18,757 bases of DNA from Pseudomonadota bacterium (GCA_023399375.1 JAEWPX010000192.1:1-18757); one strand, 5' to 3'. Positions 6,931-14,496 are shown, counted from the stretch's first letter. Notes: generated from the sequence alone by a model not told the origin. Program-made: numbers and translations.

Positions 6931-8073
6931 ATGTACCGATACGAGAACCGTTTCCGACGGACGCTACGCGTCCTTGCCATACTGACCGGCTGCCTGCTGG
7001 CGGCCGCGACCGCGTTTACGGCGGAGCAACCCGAATCCCGAACGGAGAACGCCATGCCCACCAACCAAGCCCCGAACACCCAGGTCGCCACCCTGGCCGG
7101 CGGTTGTTTCTGGTGCGTGGAATCGGATATGGAAAAACTGCCCGGCGTGCTCGAAGTCGTTTCCGGCTATACCGGCGGCGAAGAGCCCCACCCCGACTAC
7201 GAGCAGGTTTCTTCCGGCCGGACCGGCCACTTCGAGGCGGTCCAGGTCTTCTACGATCCGACCCGCACCGGCTACCGGCAGGTGCTCGAAGCGTTTCTGC
7301 GCCATATCGATCCAACAGACGCCGGCGGCCAGTTCGCCGACCGCGGCAAGCAGTACAGGCCGGCCATCTTTTACCACGACGCGGCGCAAAAACAGGAGGC
7401 GGAGGCCGCCCTGGCGGAGCTTGCCGCCTCGGGACGCTTTCGCAAGCCCCTGGCCGTGGCCGTGCTGCCGTTCACGTTCTTCACCAACGCCGAAACCTAC
7501 CACCAGGACTACTACAAGACCCACAAGCTCCAGTACGAGACCTACCGCCGCTTTTCCGGGCGCGACCAGTTCCTGGAACAGGCCTGGGGCGGCAAGGATG
7601 CAACGGCGGGCGCTGCGGCCTCCGGCGACTGGAAGAACTTCCGCAAACCCGACGGCGCTGCGCTGCGCAAGCGACTTTCGCCGCAGCAGTTCGACGTGAC
7701 GCAAAAGGAGGGCACCGAGCCCCCCTTTAAAAACGCCTACTGGGACAACAAGGCCCCCGGCATCTACGTGGACGTCGTATCCGGGGAACCGCTCTTTAGC
7801 TCCCGCGACAAGTACGATTCCGGCACGGGCTGGCCGAGCTTCACAAGGCCGCTGGTCCCGGACAACATCGTCACCCGCGTGGACAAGAGCCTTTTTGCCA
7901 CGCGCACCGAAGTCAGGAGCCGCCACGGCGACTCCCACCTCGGGCACGTCTTTCCCGACGGCCCCAAGCCCACGGGGCTTCGCTACTGCATGAACTCGGC
8001 CGCCCTGCGTTTCGTGCCCCAAGCGGACATGGAGCGCGACGGCTACGGCGAGTTCCTCAAGGACGTCGAGTAA
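6931..8073 (+). CDS. msrAB: Exported bifunctional methionine sulfoxide reductase MsrA-MsrB
   Basis: A 380-residue fusion that repairs both diastereomers of methionine sulfoxide. Residues 1-31 look like an export signal (basic start, hydrophobic 12-28). Cleavage could follow ATA at 26-28, or the LTGC at 18-21 could act as a lipobox. The MsrA domain is about 52-205, with GGCFWC (catalytic Cys59, second Cys62), SGYTGG and NAETYHQDYY. The MsrB domain is about 235-378, with GTEPPF, GTGWPSF, HLGHVF and RYCMNS (catalytic Cys353). The zinc CxxC pairs of other MsrB proteins are absent, and no resolving Cys is visible in MsrB. The start has AGGGGAGG five bases upstream. A second ATG at 7054 (Met42) also has GGAG at good spacing and would give a cytosolic form. 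It sits between a sigma-54 activator and a kinase gene. Confidence 0.95.
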   Translation: MYRYENRFRRTLRVLAILTGCLLAAATAFTAEQPESRTENAMPTNQAPNTQVATLAGGCFWCVESDMEKLPGVLEVVSGYTGGEEPHPDYEQVSSGRTGHFEAVQVFYDPTRTGYRQVLEAFLRHIDPTDAGGQFADRGKQYRPAIFYHDAAQKQEAEAALAELAASGRFRKPLAVAVLPFTFFTNAETYHQDYYKTHKLQYETYRRFSGRDQFLEQAWGGKDATAGAAASGDWKNFRKPDGAALRKRLSPQQFDVTQKEGTEPPFKNAYWDNKAPGIYVDVVSGEPLFSSRDKYDSGTGWPSFTRPLVPDNIVTRVDKSLFATRTEVRSRHGDSHLGHVFPDGPKPTGLRYCMNSAALRFVPQADMERDGYGEFLKDVE

Positions 8074-8108
8074 AACCCTCCTTCGTTTCCCGCCCCTCCC
8101 AAACCGGT

Positions 8109-8134
8109 CCCGGAGCGGCTGCCGCCGCTTCGGG
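8109..8134 (+). terminator. Hairpin after msrAB
   Basis: CCCGGAGCGG (8109-8118) pairs with CCGCTTCGGG (8125-8134), 10 bp with one G-T wobble and a six-base loop, 36 bases past the stop codon. No T-run follows. Confidence 0.4.
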
Positions 8135-8159
8135 GTTCCCGCCTTGCCCGCGTGCGCAC

Positions 8160-8177
8160 ATGTGAAACACGTAACAA
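8160..8177. promoter_or_regulatory. Rex/CRP-like imperfect dyad upstream of the kinase gene
   Basis: ATGTGAA-ACAC-GTAACAA matches TTGTGAA-N4-TTCACAA at 11 of 14 fixed positions. Rex and CRP/FNR-type regulators bind sites of this form. It lies just upstream of the presumed promoter of the kinase gene. One imperfect site is weak evidence. Confidence 0.25.
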
Positions 8178-8182
8178 TCTAC

Positions 8183-8211
8183 TGGCGCGACAGGATGAGA
8201 TAGGCTATGCT
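8183..8211 (+). promoter_or_regulatory. Weak promoter candidate for the HBM-type kinase gene
   Basis: TATGCT (8206-8211) is a fair -10 box, with a poor -35 (TGGCGC) 17 bases upstream. The 9-mer GGCTATGCT recurs before the next kinase gene at 10136-10144. Confidence 0.3.
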
Positions 8212-8290
8212 TTTCCTGCGTCGCGCTGCGCCAGCGGCCAGCCGGACGCACCGCCCACCGCCATCGGCCCGCAGGGGCAGGGAGACGGTC

Positions 8291-10105
8291 GTGCCGACAA
8301 TTCGGGAATGGCTTGACGCCGTCAGCGTCAAACACAAGCTTCTCGCCCTTTTCGGCTGCATCCTCGCCGGATTCTGCTGCATTTTCTTCGTCGACCTCCT
8401 GGAGTCGCGGCGCATCGAGCGGACCCTGGAACTGGAACGGCTGGCCGTTTCCGCCACTTTCGACGTCCTGTCCATGCGCCGTCAGGAAAAGAACTACTTT
8501 CTGCGCCACGACGCCGCTTCCCTGGCCGCCGTGCGCCGGCATCAGCAGGCCGCGGCCGCGGCCATCGCGGCCATCGGCGCCCTCGACCCGGGCAACGCGT
8601 CCGAACGGGAAACGGCCCTGCGCCTTCTGCACGAATACCTCGCCGCCTTCACGGCCCTGGCCGGCAATTCCGAAGCGCCGGCCATGGACGCGCCGGCGGC
8701 GCTGTTCCTGGAACGCTCCCAGGCCCTGGACCGGCTGGAAGACGCGATCCCTCCCCTGTCGCGGGGGCTCGCCCGCCTGCGCGCCCAGGAAAAACACTGG
8801 CTGGCCTCGGGCGCGCCCGCAAACCTCAGCCGCCTGGAGGGCGACGCCGCGCAACTGGCCGTCCTGGCCCGCGCCGAACACGACGCCGCGGCGGCCGAAA
8901 GCATTGAAGAATACCTCGACGCGCTGCGCGCCTACGCCGGCCGGGTGGAGTTCGCCGGCTCGCCGAGCGCCGCCTTCGTGGCCGCGGCCCGGGCGCTCGA
9001 ACCCGTCACCGAAGCCCTGCGCCGCCACTACGAAACCGAACGCGGGGCCATCGCCCGCGATGCAGCCATCGCGTCCACGGCCATTCAGGCCGCGGTCGTG
9101 CTGGCCGTGGCCCTGGCCGCCTGGGGCGTGTTCCGCTCCGTGGCCACGCCCCTGTCGGCGCTCGGCCGCCATGCCCGGCGTGTGGCCCGGGGCGAGCAGA
9201 CCAACCTCGATCCCGCCGCCTTTTCCGGCGAGTTCCGCAACCTGGCCGAAGACATCGGCCGCATGGAAAAGCACCTCGTGGCCACCATCCTCGATCTGGC
9301 CCGCAAGGAGCGCGAGGCCGCCGAGGAAGCCCGGCGGGCGCGCAAGGCGCGCAAGCGCGCCGAGGACCTCAGCCGCGTCAAATCCAATTTCTTAAGCCTC
9401 GTCTCCCACGAGCTCAAAACCCCGCTGACTTCCATGGTCGGCTTCGCCCAGGTCATGAAGAAGCGCCTGGAGCGCGGCCCCCTGGCCGAGGCCGGGGCCA
9501 GTGACCCGGAGCTTGCCGCCGAATGCGCGCGGTTCGGCGAAAACTGCGGCATCATGCTCGACGAGGGGCACAGGCTCACGGGACTGATCGACAACGTGCT
9601 GGAACTGGCCGCCCTGGAATCCGGCGAGGCAGACCTGGACATGGGGCCCGTGGCCGCGGAAGACGTGGTCGCGCGCGCGGTGGAGCCGTTTCTCGCGGCT
9701 ATGTCGGAGAAGGGACTGCAATTTTTGCGCGACATCCCGGCGGACCTGCCGCCCCTGCGCTGCGACCGGGAGCGCATGGTCTATGTCTTGCGCCACCTCT
9801 TTTCCAACGCCGTCAAGTTCACCGACGCCGGGCACGTGGCCTGCCGCGTGCGGCGCGAGGACGGCATGGCCGCCATCACCGTGGAGGACACCGGACGGGG
9901 CATCCCGTCGGCCATGCGCGAGGCGGTGTTCGAGAAATTCCTCCAGCTCGGCGACAGCCTCACCGGCAAGATGCCGGGGCTCGGCATCGGTCTTGCCGCC
10001 TCCCGGGCCGTGGTGGAACACCACGGCGGCAGCATCCGCATCGCCGGCGCGCCCGGCCGGGGCAGCCAGGTGACCGTGACCGTGCCCCTGGCCGAGGCGG
10101 CATGA
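8291..10105 (+). CDS. Sensor histidine kinase with HBM-like periplasmic helical bundle
   Basis: A 604-residue inner-membrane kinase. The GTG start at 8291 is preferred over an upstream ATG at 8207 because GGGAG precedes it and 8207 falls inside the likely -10 box. A membrane helix at about 16-35 is followed by an all-helical periplasmic domain (about 40-255). Two related motifs in that domain, RRQEKNYFLR (63-72) and LRAQEKHWLA (163-172), resemble the helical bimodular (HBM) sensor fold, in which known members bind small carboxylates. The second membrane helix is at about 259-282, followed by a HAMP-like region and an Arg/Glu-rich coiled coil (to about 365). The HisKA box is VSHELKTPLT with phospho-His373. 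The ATPase domain has FSNAVKF (504-510), DTGRGIP (533-539) and GLGIGLA (563-569). There is no attached receiver, and no receiver gene follows directly, so its partner is unclear. Confidence 0.9.
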   Translation: MPTIREWLDAVSVKHKLLALFGCILAGFCCIFFVDLLESRRIERTLELERLAVSATFDVLSMRRQEKNYFLRHDAASLAAVRRHQQAAAAAIAAIGALDPGNASERETALRLLHEYLAAFTALAGNSEAPAMDAPAALFLERSQALDRLEDAIPPLSRGLARLRAQEKHWLASGAPANLSRLEGDAAQLAVLARAEHDAAAAESIEEYLDALRAYAGRVEFAGSPSAAFVAAARALEPVTEALRRHYETERGAIARDAAIASTAIQAAVVLAVALAAWGVFRSVATPLSALGRHARRVARGEQTNLDPAAFSGEFRNLAEDIGRMEKHLVATILDLARKEREAAEEARRARKARKRAEDLSRVKSNFLSLVSHELKTPLTSMVGFAQVMKKRLERGPLAEAGASDPELAAECARFGENCGIMLDEGHRLTGLIDNVLELAALESGEADLDMGPVAAEDVVARAVEPFLAAMSEKGLQFLRDIPADLPPLRCDRERMVYVLRHLFSNAVKFTDAGHVACRVRREDGMAAITVEDTGRGIPSAMREAVFEKFLQLGDSLTGKMPGLGIGLAASRAVVEHHGGSIRIAGAPGRGSQVTVTVPLAEAA

Positions 10106-10115
10106 GGCAATACGC

Positions 10116-10144
10116 TAGGCATCGCGAACGGTTCGGGCTATGCT
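10116..10144 (+). promoter_or_regulatory. Weak promoter candidate for the Cache-type kinase gene
   Basis: TATGCT (10139-10144) has TAGGCA 17 bases upstream, a poor -35. It shares GGCTATGCT with the leader of the preceding kinase gene. The gap after that gene is only 73 bases, so read-through is also likely. Confidence 0.25.
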
Positions 10145-10178
10145 GCCGCGAGCCGGCCGCAACCAGCGAGGCAACCGC

Positions 10179-11831
10179 ATGATCCAGGACGAACTCAGCA
10201 AGCTGCGCCTCAAGCTCATCGCCATCACCCTGGCCTTCTCCTTCATCCCGCTTTTCAGCCTGGGACTTGGACTCTACAACCGTTTCTACGAGACCTACCT
10301 CGACAAGGTCTACGAGAGCCTGAGCAACCTCGTCGAAAACAAAAAGGTCACCATCGACCTCTACCTGGCCGAACGCGTGGCCCAGCTCTCCAACCTGGCC
10401 CTGACCGAATCCTACGGCGACCTTGTCCGCGAATCGTACCTGGAGCACATTTTCGGCGTGCTGCAGATGCATAGCAAGTCCTTCCTCGACCTGCAGGTCA
10501 TCGACCAGAACGGCATCTGCACGGCCTACGTCGGCCCTTACAAGCTCAAGGGCATCGACTACAGCCGCGAGGAATGGTTCCACAAGGTCATGGCCCGTGG
10601 CATCCACGTCAGCGACGTGTTCCTGGGCTTTCGCAAGTACCCCCACTTCAACATCGCGGTCAGCCGCCGCGAAGGGGACAAGACCTGGGTGCTGCGCGCG
10701 GCCATCGATTCCGACATCTTCGATTCCCTCGTGCGCAGCATCCACCTGGGCAAGACCGGCGACGCCTTCATCCTGGCCGCGGACCACGTGCTGCAAACCA
10801 AGCCGCGCTTCGGCCACGCCATGTTCGACACCCTGGATTTCCCCAATGTCCCGCGCTTTTCCGGCACCCGCGTGGAAAGCCTGACCATCGAGGGCCAGAC
10901 GTCGCTGTACGCCATGACCTGGCTCAACCACAAAGACTGGCTGCTCGTGGTCAAGGACGATCCGCGTGAGGAGATGCTGCCGATCATGCGCGCGCGCTGG
11001 CTGCTCATCCTGCTGCTCGCCGGAGGAACGCTGCTCATCGTCGGCGGCGCGGTCTGGGTCGCGGGCGGCACGGTGCGGGCGCTCGTTCGGGCCGAGCGCG
11101 AAAAGGCCGCGCTCGACGCGTCGCTCACCCAGTCGAGCAAGATGGCGGCGCTCGGCAAGCTCGCCGCGGGCGTGGCCCACGAGGTCAACAATCCCCTGGC
11201 CATCATCATGGAAAAGGCCGGCTGGATGCGCGACCTCTTAAGCGAGGAGGACATCAAGGCCAGCCCGAACTTCCAGGAATTCGAGGACGCGGTGTCCAAG
11301 ATCGAGTTCCACGTGCGCCGGGCCAAGGACGTCACCCACCGCCTGCTCGGGTTCGCACGGCGCATGGAGCCGACGCAGGAGGACCTCGACGTCAACCTGC
11401 TGCTCGACCAGACCCGGTCGTTTCTGGAAAACGAGGCCAGCTTCCGCGGCATCACCTTCATCAGCGACTACCAGAAGGACCTGCCGCGCATCGAATCCGA
11501 CGCCTCCCAGCTCCAGCAGGTCTTCCTCAACATCATGGACAACGCCATCGACGCCATCGACAAAAACGGCACGATCACCGTGACCACGCGCCACCTGCCC
11601 GATTCCGGCGAAGTGGACATCGCCATCGCCGACACCGGCAAGGGCATGAGCAAGGAGGCCCTGGAAAAAATCTTCGACCCCTTCTTCACCACCAAGAAGG
11701 TGGGCGAGGGCACGGGCCTCGGGTTGACCATCAGTTACAGCATCATCGAAAAGCTCGGCGGGCACATCCACGTCACGAGCAAGGAAGGCCAGGGCACGAC
11801 CTTCCACATCGCGCTGCCGATCGGGGCCTGA
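10179..11831 (+). CDS. Sensor histidine kinase with periplasmic Cache-like domain
   Basis: A 550-residue NtrB-style kinase. Membrane helices at about 13-33 and 274-295 flank a periplasmic double-Cache-like domain. Its typical segments are DLQVIDQNGICTAYVGPY (about 105-122), REEWFHKV, SDVFLGFRKYPHF and GKTGDAFILAADHVLQT (about 191-207). Such domains bind small metabolites; the ligand cannot be read from the sequence. The HisKA box is GVAHEVNNPLAII with phospho-His334. The ATPase domain shows NIMDNAIDAI (451-460), ADTGKGM, FDPFFTTKK and GEGTGLGL (509-516). The ATG at 10179 has GAGG seven bases upstream; an upstream in-frame ATG at 10140 overlaps the likely -10 box. A receiver gene 87 bases downstream is probably its partner. 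Confidence 0.93.
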   Translation: MIQDELSKLRLKLIAITLAFSFIPLFSLGLGLYNRFYETYLDKVYESLSNLVENKKVTIDLYLAERVAQLSNLALTESYGDLVRESYLEHIFGVLQMHSKSFLDLQVIDQNGICTAYVGPYKLKGIDYSREEWFHKVMARGIHVSDVFLGFRKYPHFNIAVSRREGDKTWVLRAAIDSDIFDSLVRSIHLGKTGDAFILAADHVLQTKPRFGHAMFDTLDFPNVPRFSGTRVESLTIEGQTSLYAMTWLNHKDWLLVVKDDPREEMLPIMRARWLLILLLAGGTLLIVGGAVWVAGGTVRALVRAEREKAALDASLTQSSKMAALGKLAAGVAHEVNNPLAIIMEKAGWMRDLLSEEDIKASPNFQEFEDAVSKIEFHVRRAKDVTHRLLGFARRMEPTQEDLDVNLLLDQTRSFLENEASFRGITFISDYQKDLPRIESDASQLQQVFLNIMDNAIDAIDKNGTITVTTRHLPDSGEVDIAIADTGKGMSKEALEKIFDPFFTTKKVGEGTGLGLTISYSIIEKLGGHIHVTSKEGQGTTFHIALPIGA

Positions 11832-11856
11832 GCCGGCGGCGGCCGGCCGGGGCACG

Positions 11857-11887
11857 GCGCGCCGCACGGGGCGGCGCGCGGGATTTT
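11857..11887 (+). terminator. Hairpin plus T4 between kinase and receiver genes
   Basis: GCGCGCCGC (11857-11865) and GCGGCGCGC (11871-11879) form a perfect 9-bp stem with a five-base loop. TTTT follows at 11884-11887. It could partly terminate or stabilise the message, lowering receiver relative to kinase transcription or protecting the kinase mRNA end. Confidence 0.45.
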
Positions 11888-11918
11888 GGCACGAACATCT
11901 TGCCCGCGGGAGGGACGA

Positions 11919-12311
11919 ATGGGATTGCGCGTACTGGCCGTGGACGACGAAGCCGATTTCCTCGAGACCCTGGTCAAGCGGTTCACCTACCGCCAGATCC
12001 CGGTCACGGCCGCGTCGAGCGGTCGCGAGGCCCTGGCCAAGCTCGACGAGGAGGCGTTCGACGTCGTCATCCTGGACATGCGCATGCCGGGCATGGACGG
12101 GCTGGCCGTGCTCAAGGAGATCAAAAAGCGCCATTCCCTGGTCGAGGTCATCATCCTGACCGGACATGCCTCGGTCGAGGCCGGCATGCAGGGCATGTCG
12201 CTCGGGGCCTACGATTACGTGCTCAAGCCCGTGGATTTCGGCGAACTCCTGGAAAAGGCCAGAAAGGCCCATGAACGCAAAGAACTCAACGAAGCCCGAA
12301 GCCGGCCCTGA
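11919..12311 (+). CDS. Stand-alone receiver-domain response regulator
   Basis: A 130-residue single receiver domain with no output. The acidic pocket includes Asp10, phospho-acceptor Asp53 is in ILDMRMPGMDG, and Thr81 (LTGHAS) and Lys103 (LKPVD) are in place, so it should be phosphorylatable. The ATG has GGGAGGGA five to six bases upstream. It follows the Cache-type kinase gene and overlaps the next kinase gene by 41 bases, which implies translational coupling to it. Lacking a DNA-binding or enzymatic part, it must act by protein contact, for example by passing phosphate to an Hpt domain or by regulating a kinase. The receiver-Hpt protein encoded at 4432 is a candidate partner. Confidence 0.93.
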   Translation: MGLRVLAVDDEADFLETLVKRFTYRQIPVTAASSGREALAKLDEEAFDVVILDMRMPGMDGLAVLKEIKKRHSLVEVIILTGHASVEAGMQGMSLGAYDYVLKPVDFGELLEKARKAHERKELNEARSRP

Positions 12312-13212
12312 AGGCTTCGCCTTTCCGCCGCTGTGGCCGCATACCGTGCTCGCGCCCGGCCTTGCCGGCGCGGCCGTGCTCGCCACGCTCCTCACGCCGC
12401 CGGCGGTCGACGTGGCGCTGGCGCTCGTGGCCGGGGCCATCTGCATCGGCTCGGCGCTCACGCTGGCCCGGCGCATCCGGCGCGGCGAAGGGGAGCTGCG
12501 CGAAATGGACCTGCGCCTGCTCCATTCGCAAAAGCTCGCCGCCATCGGCGAACTGTCCTCGGGCATCGCCCACGAAATCAACAACCCCCTGGCCATCATC
12601 ACCCAGGAGCTCGACCTGGCCCGGGAGCTCACGGCCGGCTGCAAGGGCCTCCCGGACGAGGACCTCGCCGACGCCCGGGACAGCCTGCGCGAGATCGCCA
12701 AGCAGGTGGACCGCTGCCGCCAGATCACCCACAAGCTCCTCAATTTCGCGCGCAAGGTGGAGCCCGTACTCCAGGAGGAAGCCATCGAGCAGGTCATCGA
12801 GGACATGGCACTGCTCGTGGAAAAGGAGGCGCAGGGCCGCGGCGTGGCGATCCTGCGCGACTACGCCCCGGACCTGCCGCCCGTGCGCACGGACGTGCCG
12901 CTTCTGCGCCAGGTCATCCTGAACCTGCTCACCAACGCGCTTTTCGCCACGCCCCAGGGCGGCTGCATCACCCTGGTCACAAGGCGCGAGGACGGGCGCG
13001 TGTCCGTGGCCGTGCGCGACACCGGCTGCGGCATCCCGCCGGAAAACATGAACAAGATCTTCGACCCGTTTTTCACCACCAAGGAGCCGGGCAAAGGCAC
13101 CGGCCTCGGCCTGTCCGTGTCCCACGGCATCGTGGCGCGCCTGGGCGGGTCGCTTGCCGCGCAAAGCGCGCCCGGACAGGGCGCGACCTTCACCGTGACC
13201 CTGCCCCTGTAA
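12271..13212 (+). CDS. Membrane-anchored histidine kinase without a sensor domain
   Basis: A 313-residue kinase. Two adjacent membrane helices (about 25-42 and 46-66) are joined by a very short loop, so there is no periplasmic sensor. It must sense within the membrane or through a cytoplasmic partner. A short linker leads to the HisKA box GIAHEINNPLAII with phospho-His101. The ATPase domain has NLLTNALFAT (about 218-227), RDTGCGIP (to 256), FDPFFTTKE and GKGTGLGL (274-281). The kinase core closely resembles that encoded at 10179, suggesting a duplicated module. The ATG at 12271 lies inside the 3' end of the preceding receiver gene (41-base overlap) with AGAAAGG upstream. The receiver gene 26 bases downstream is its likely partner. 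Confidence 0.92.
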   Translation: MNAKNSTKPEAGPEGFAFPPLWPHTVLAPGLAGAAVLATLLTPPAVDVALALVAGAICIGSALTLARRIRRGEGELREMDLRLLHSQKLAAIGELSSGIAHEINNPLAIITQELDLARELTAGCKGLPDEDLADARDSLREIAKQVDRCRQITHKLLNFARKVEPVLQEEAIEQVIEDMALLVEKEAQGRGVAILRDYAPDLPPVRTDVPLLRQVILNLLTNALFATPQGGCITLVTRREDGRVSVAVRDTGCGIPPENMNKIFDPFFTTKEPGKGTGLGLSVSHGIVARLGGSLAAQSAPGQGATFTVTLPL

Positions 13213-13238
13213 CGCCAACACACACCCCGGAGCATCCC

Positions 13239-13628
13239 ATGGCCGATCCCATCCGCGTGCTGCTCGTCGACGACGAAGAACGTTTCCGCGACACCCTGGG
13301 CAAGCTCCTCACCCGCCACGGCTTTTCCGTACGCGCCGCCGGCGGCGGCCAGGAGGCGCTCGATCTTCTTGCGCAGGCCCCCTGCGACGTCGTCGTGCTC
13401 GACGTGAAGATGCCCGGACTTTCCGGCGAGCAGGCCCTGCCGCTTTTGCGCGCGGCCTGTCCCGAGGCCGAGGTGCTGGTGCTCACCGGTCACGCCTCGG
13501 TCGACATCGCCTCGGCCATGATCGCCGGCGGCGCGGCCGACTATCTGCTCAAGCCCTGCCCCACCGAGGAGCTCGAAGGGGCCATCCGCGCCGTCTACGA
13601 CCGCCGCCAGGCGACCAGACCCCGCTGA
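13239..13628 (+). CDS. Stand-alone receiver-domain response regulator
   Basis: A 129-residue single receiver domain, again with no output. Asp11/Asp12, phospho-acceptor Asp55 (VVLDVKMPG), Thr83 (LTGHASVD) and Lys105 (LKPCP) are all present. GGAG lies six bases before the ATG. It follows the sensorless kinase gene by 26 bases and completes the second HK-RR pair. LTGHASV and the general layout are shared with the receiver encoded at 11919, consistent with an old tandem duplication of an HK-RR unit. It may be a phosphorelay intermediate or act by binding another protein. Confidence 0.93.
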   Translation: MADPIRVLLVDDEERFRDTLGKLLTRHGFSVRAAGGGQEALDLLAQAPCDVVVLDVKMPGLSGEQALPLLRAACPEAEVLVLTGHASVDIASAMIAGGAADYLLKPCPTEELEGAIRAVYDRRQATRPR

Positions 13629-13678
13629 CGGCGGTGCCGCGCCTTGACGCCGCAGGGCGGGACGGACAAAAGAGCCGG

Positions 13679-14470
13679 ATGCCGCAAATACTAACGCCCG
13701 CCCTTTTCCCCTACGTTTTTCCGGCCTTCGCCGCCGTGGTCGGACTCGTGCTCGGCAGCTTCTATTCCGTGTGCGTCTCGCGCGGCATCGCCGGCACGTC
13801 CATCGTGCGCCCGGCTTCCCACTGTCCGCACTGCGGCCATCCCCTTGCCTGGTGGGAACTGTTGCCGCTCGTGAGCTACCTGCTCTTGCGCGGCCGCTGC
13901 GCCGCCTGCCGGGAGCGCATCTCCGCGCTCTATCCGCTGCTTGAACTGGCCTCGGCGGCCTGGGCCGCGCTTACGGCCGCGGCCTTCGGGCCAAGCTGGT
14001 GGTGCGTCGCCTACCTGGCCCTGGGGGGGCTTTATATCGTGGCCTCGGGCATTGATTTCCAGGTCTACCTGCTGCCGAACGTCCTCACCTATCCGGCCGC
14101 GGCCCTGGGCATCGCCCTCGGAGCGGCGCGCCCGGACATCGGGCCGGCGCAGGCGGCCATCGGCGCGGCCACGGGCTTCGGCGTCTTCTGGCTGCTCGCC
14201 GCCGGCTACCGCATGGCCAAGGGCGTCGACGGCCTGGGCGGCGGCGACGTCAAGCTCATGCTCTCCATCGGCGGCGCGTGCGGCGTGATCGGCCTGCCCT
14301 ATGCGGTGCTCATGGGCAGCCTCGCCGCGTTGCTCGCCAGCCCCTTCTACGTGCTCGGCAAGGGCCGGGGCCGGTCCATGCCCATTCCCTTCGGCCCTTT
14401 TCTCTGTTTCGGGGCCATGGCCTACATCCTCTACGGCCCCGCCCTGCTGCGCCTTTTGACGCGCCTGTAG
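13679..14470 (+). CDS. Prepilin peptidase / N-methyltransferase (PilD type)
   Basis: A 263-residue inner-membrane aspartic protease that removes the leader of type IV pilins or type II secretion pseudopilins and methylates the new N-terminus. An N-terminal helix (about 12-34, with GSFYSVCVSR) is followed by the cytoplasmic zinc-type loop with C49-x2-C52 and C74-x2-C77, then about seven hydrophobic segments. The catalytic aspartates are Asp126 in GIDFQVYLLPN and Asp190 in GLGGGDVKL. The length is normal for the full two-domain type. The ATG at 13679 is preferred over a GTG at 13634, although neither has a strong ribosome-binding site. No pilin or secretion gene is nearby, so it looks like an orphan serving systems elsewhere. 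It lies 50 bases after the receiver gene. Confidence 0.93.
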   Translation: MPQILTPALFPYVFPAFAAVVGLVLGSFYSVCVSRGIAGTSIVRPASHCPHCGHPLAWWELLPLVSYLLLRGRCAACRERISALYPLLELASAAWAALTAAAFGPSWWCVAYLALGGLYIVASGIDFQVYLLPNVLTYPAAALGIALGAARPDIGPAQAAIGAATGFGVFWLLAAGYRMAKGVDGLGGGDVKLMLSIGGACGVIGLPYAVLMGSLAALLASPFYVLGKGRGRSMPIPFGPFLCFGAMAYILYGPALLRLLTRL

Positions 14471-14496
14471 AAAAATCGCCTTCCAACGCCGCCCGG

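Noticed and set aside
11886..11903. Sigma-54-like halves TGGCACG and TTGC before the receiver gene (within TGGCACGAACATCTTGC)
   Set aside because: Both halves are perfect, but they are separated by six bases instead of four. RpoN promoters rarely tolerate that spacing.
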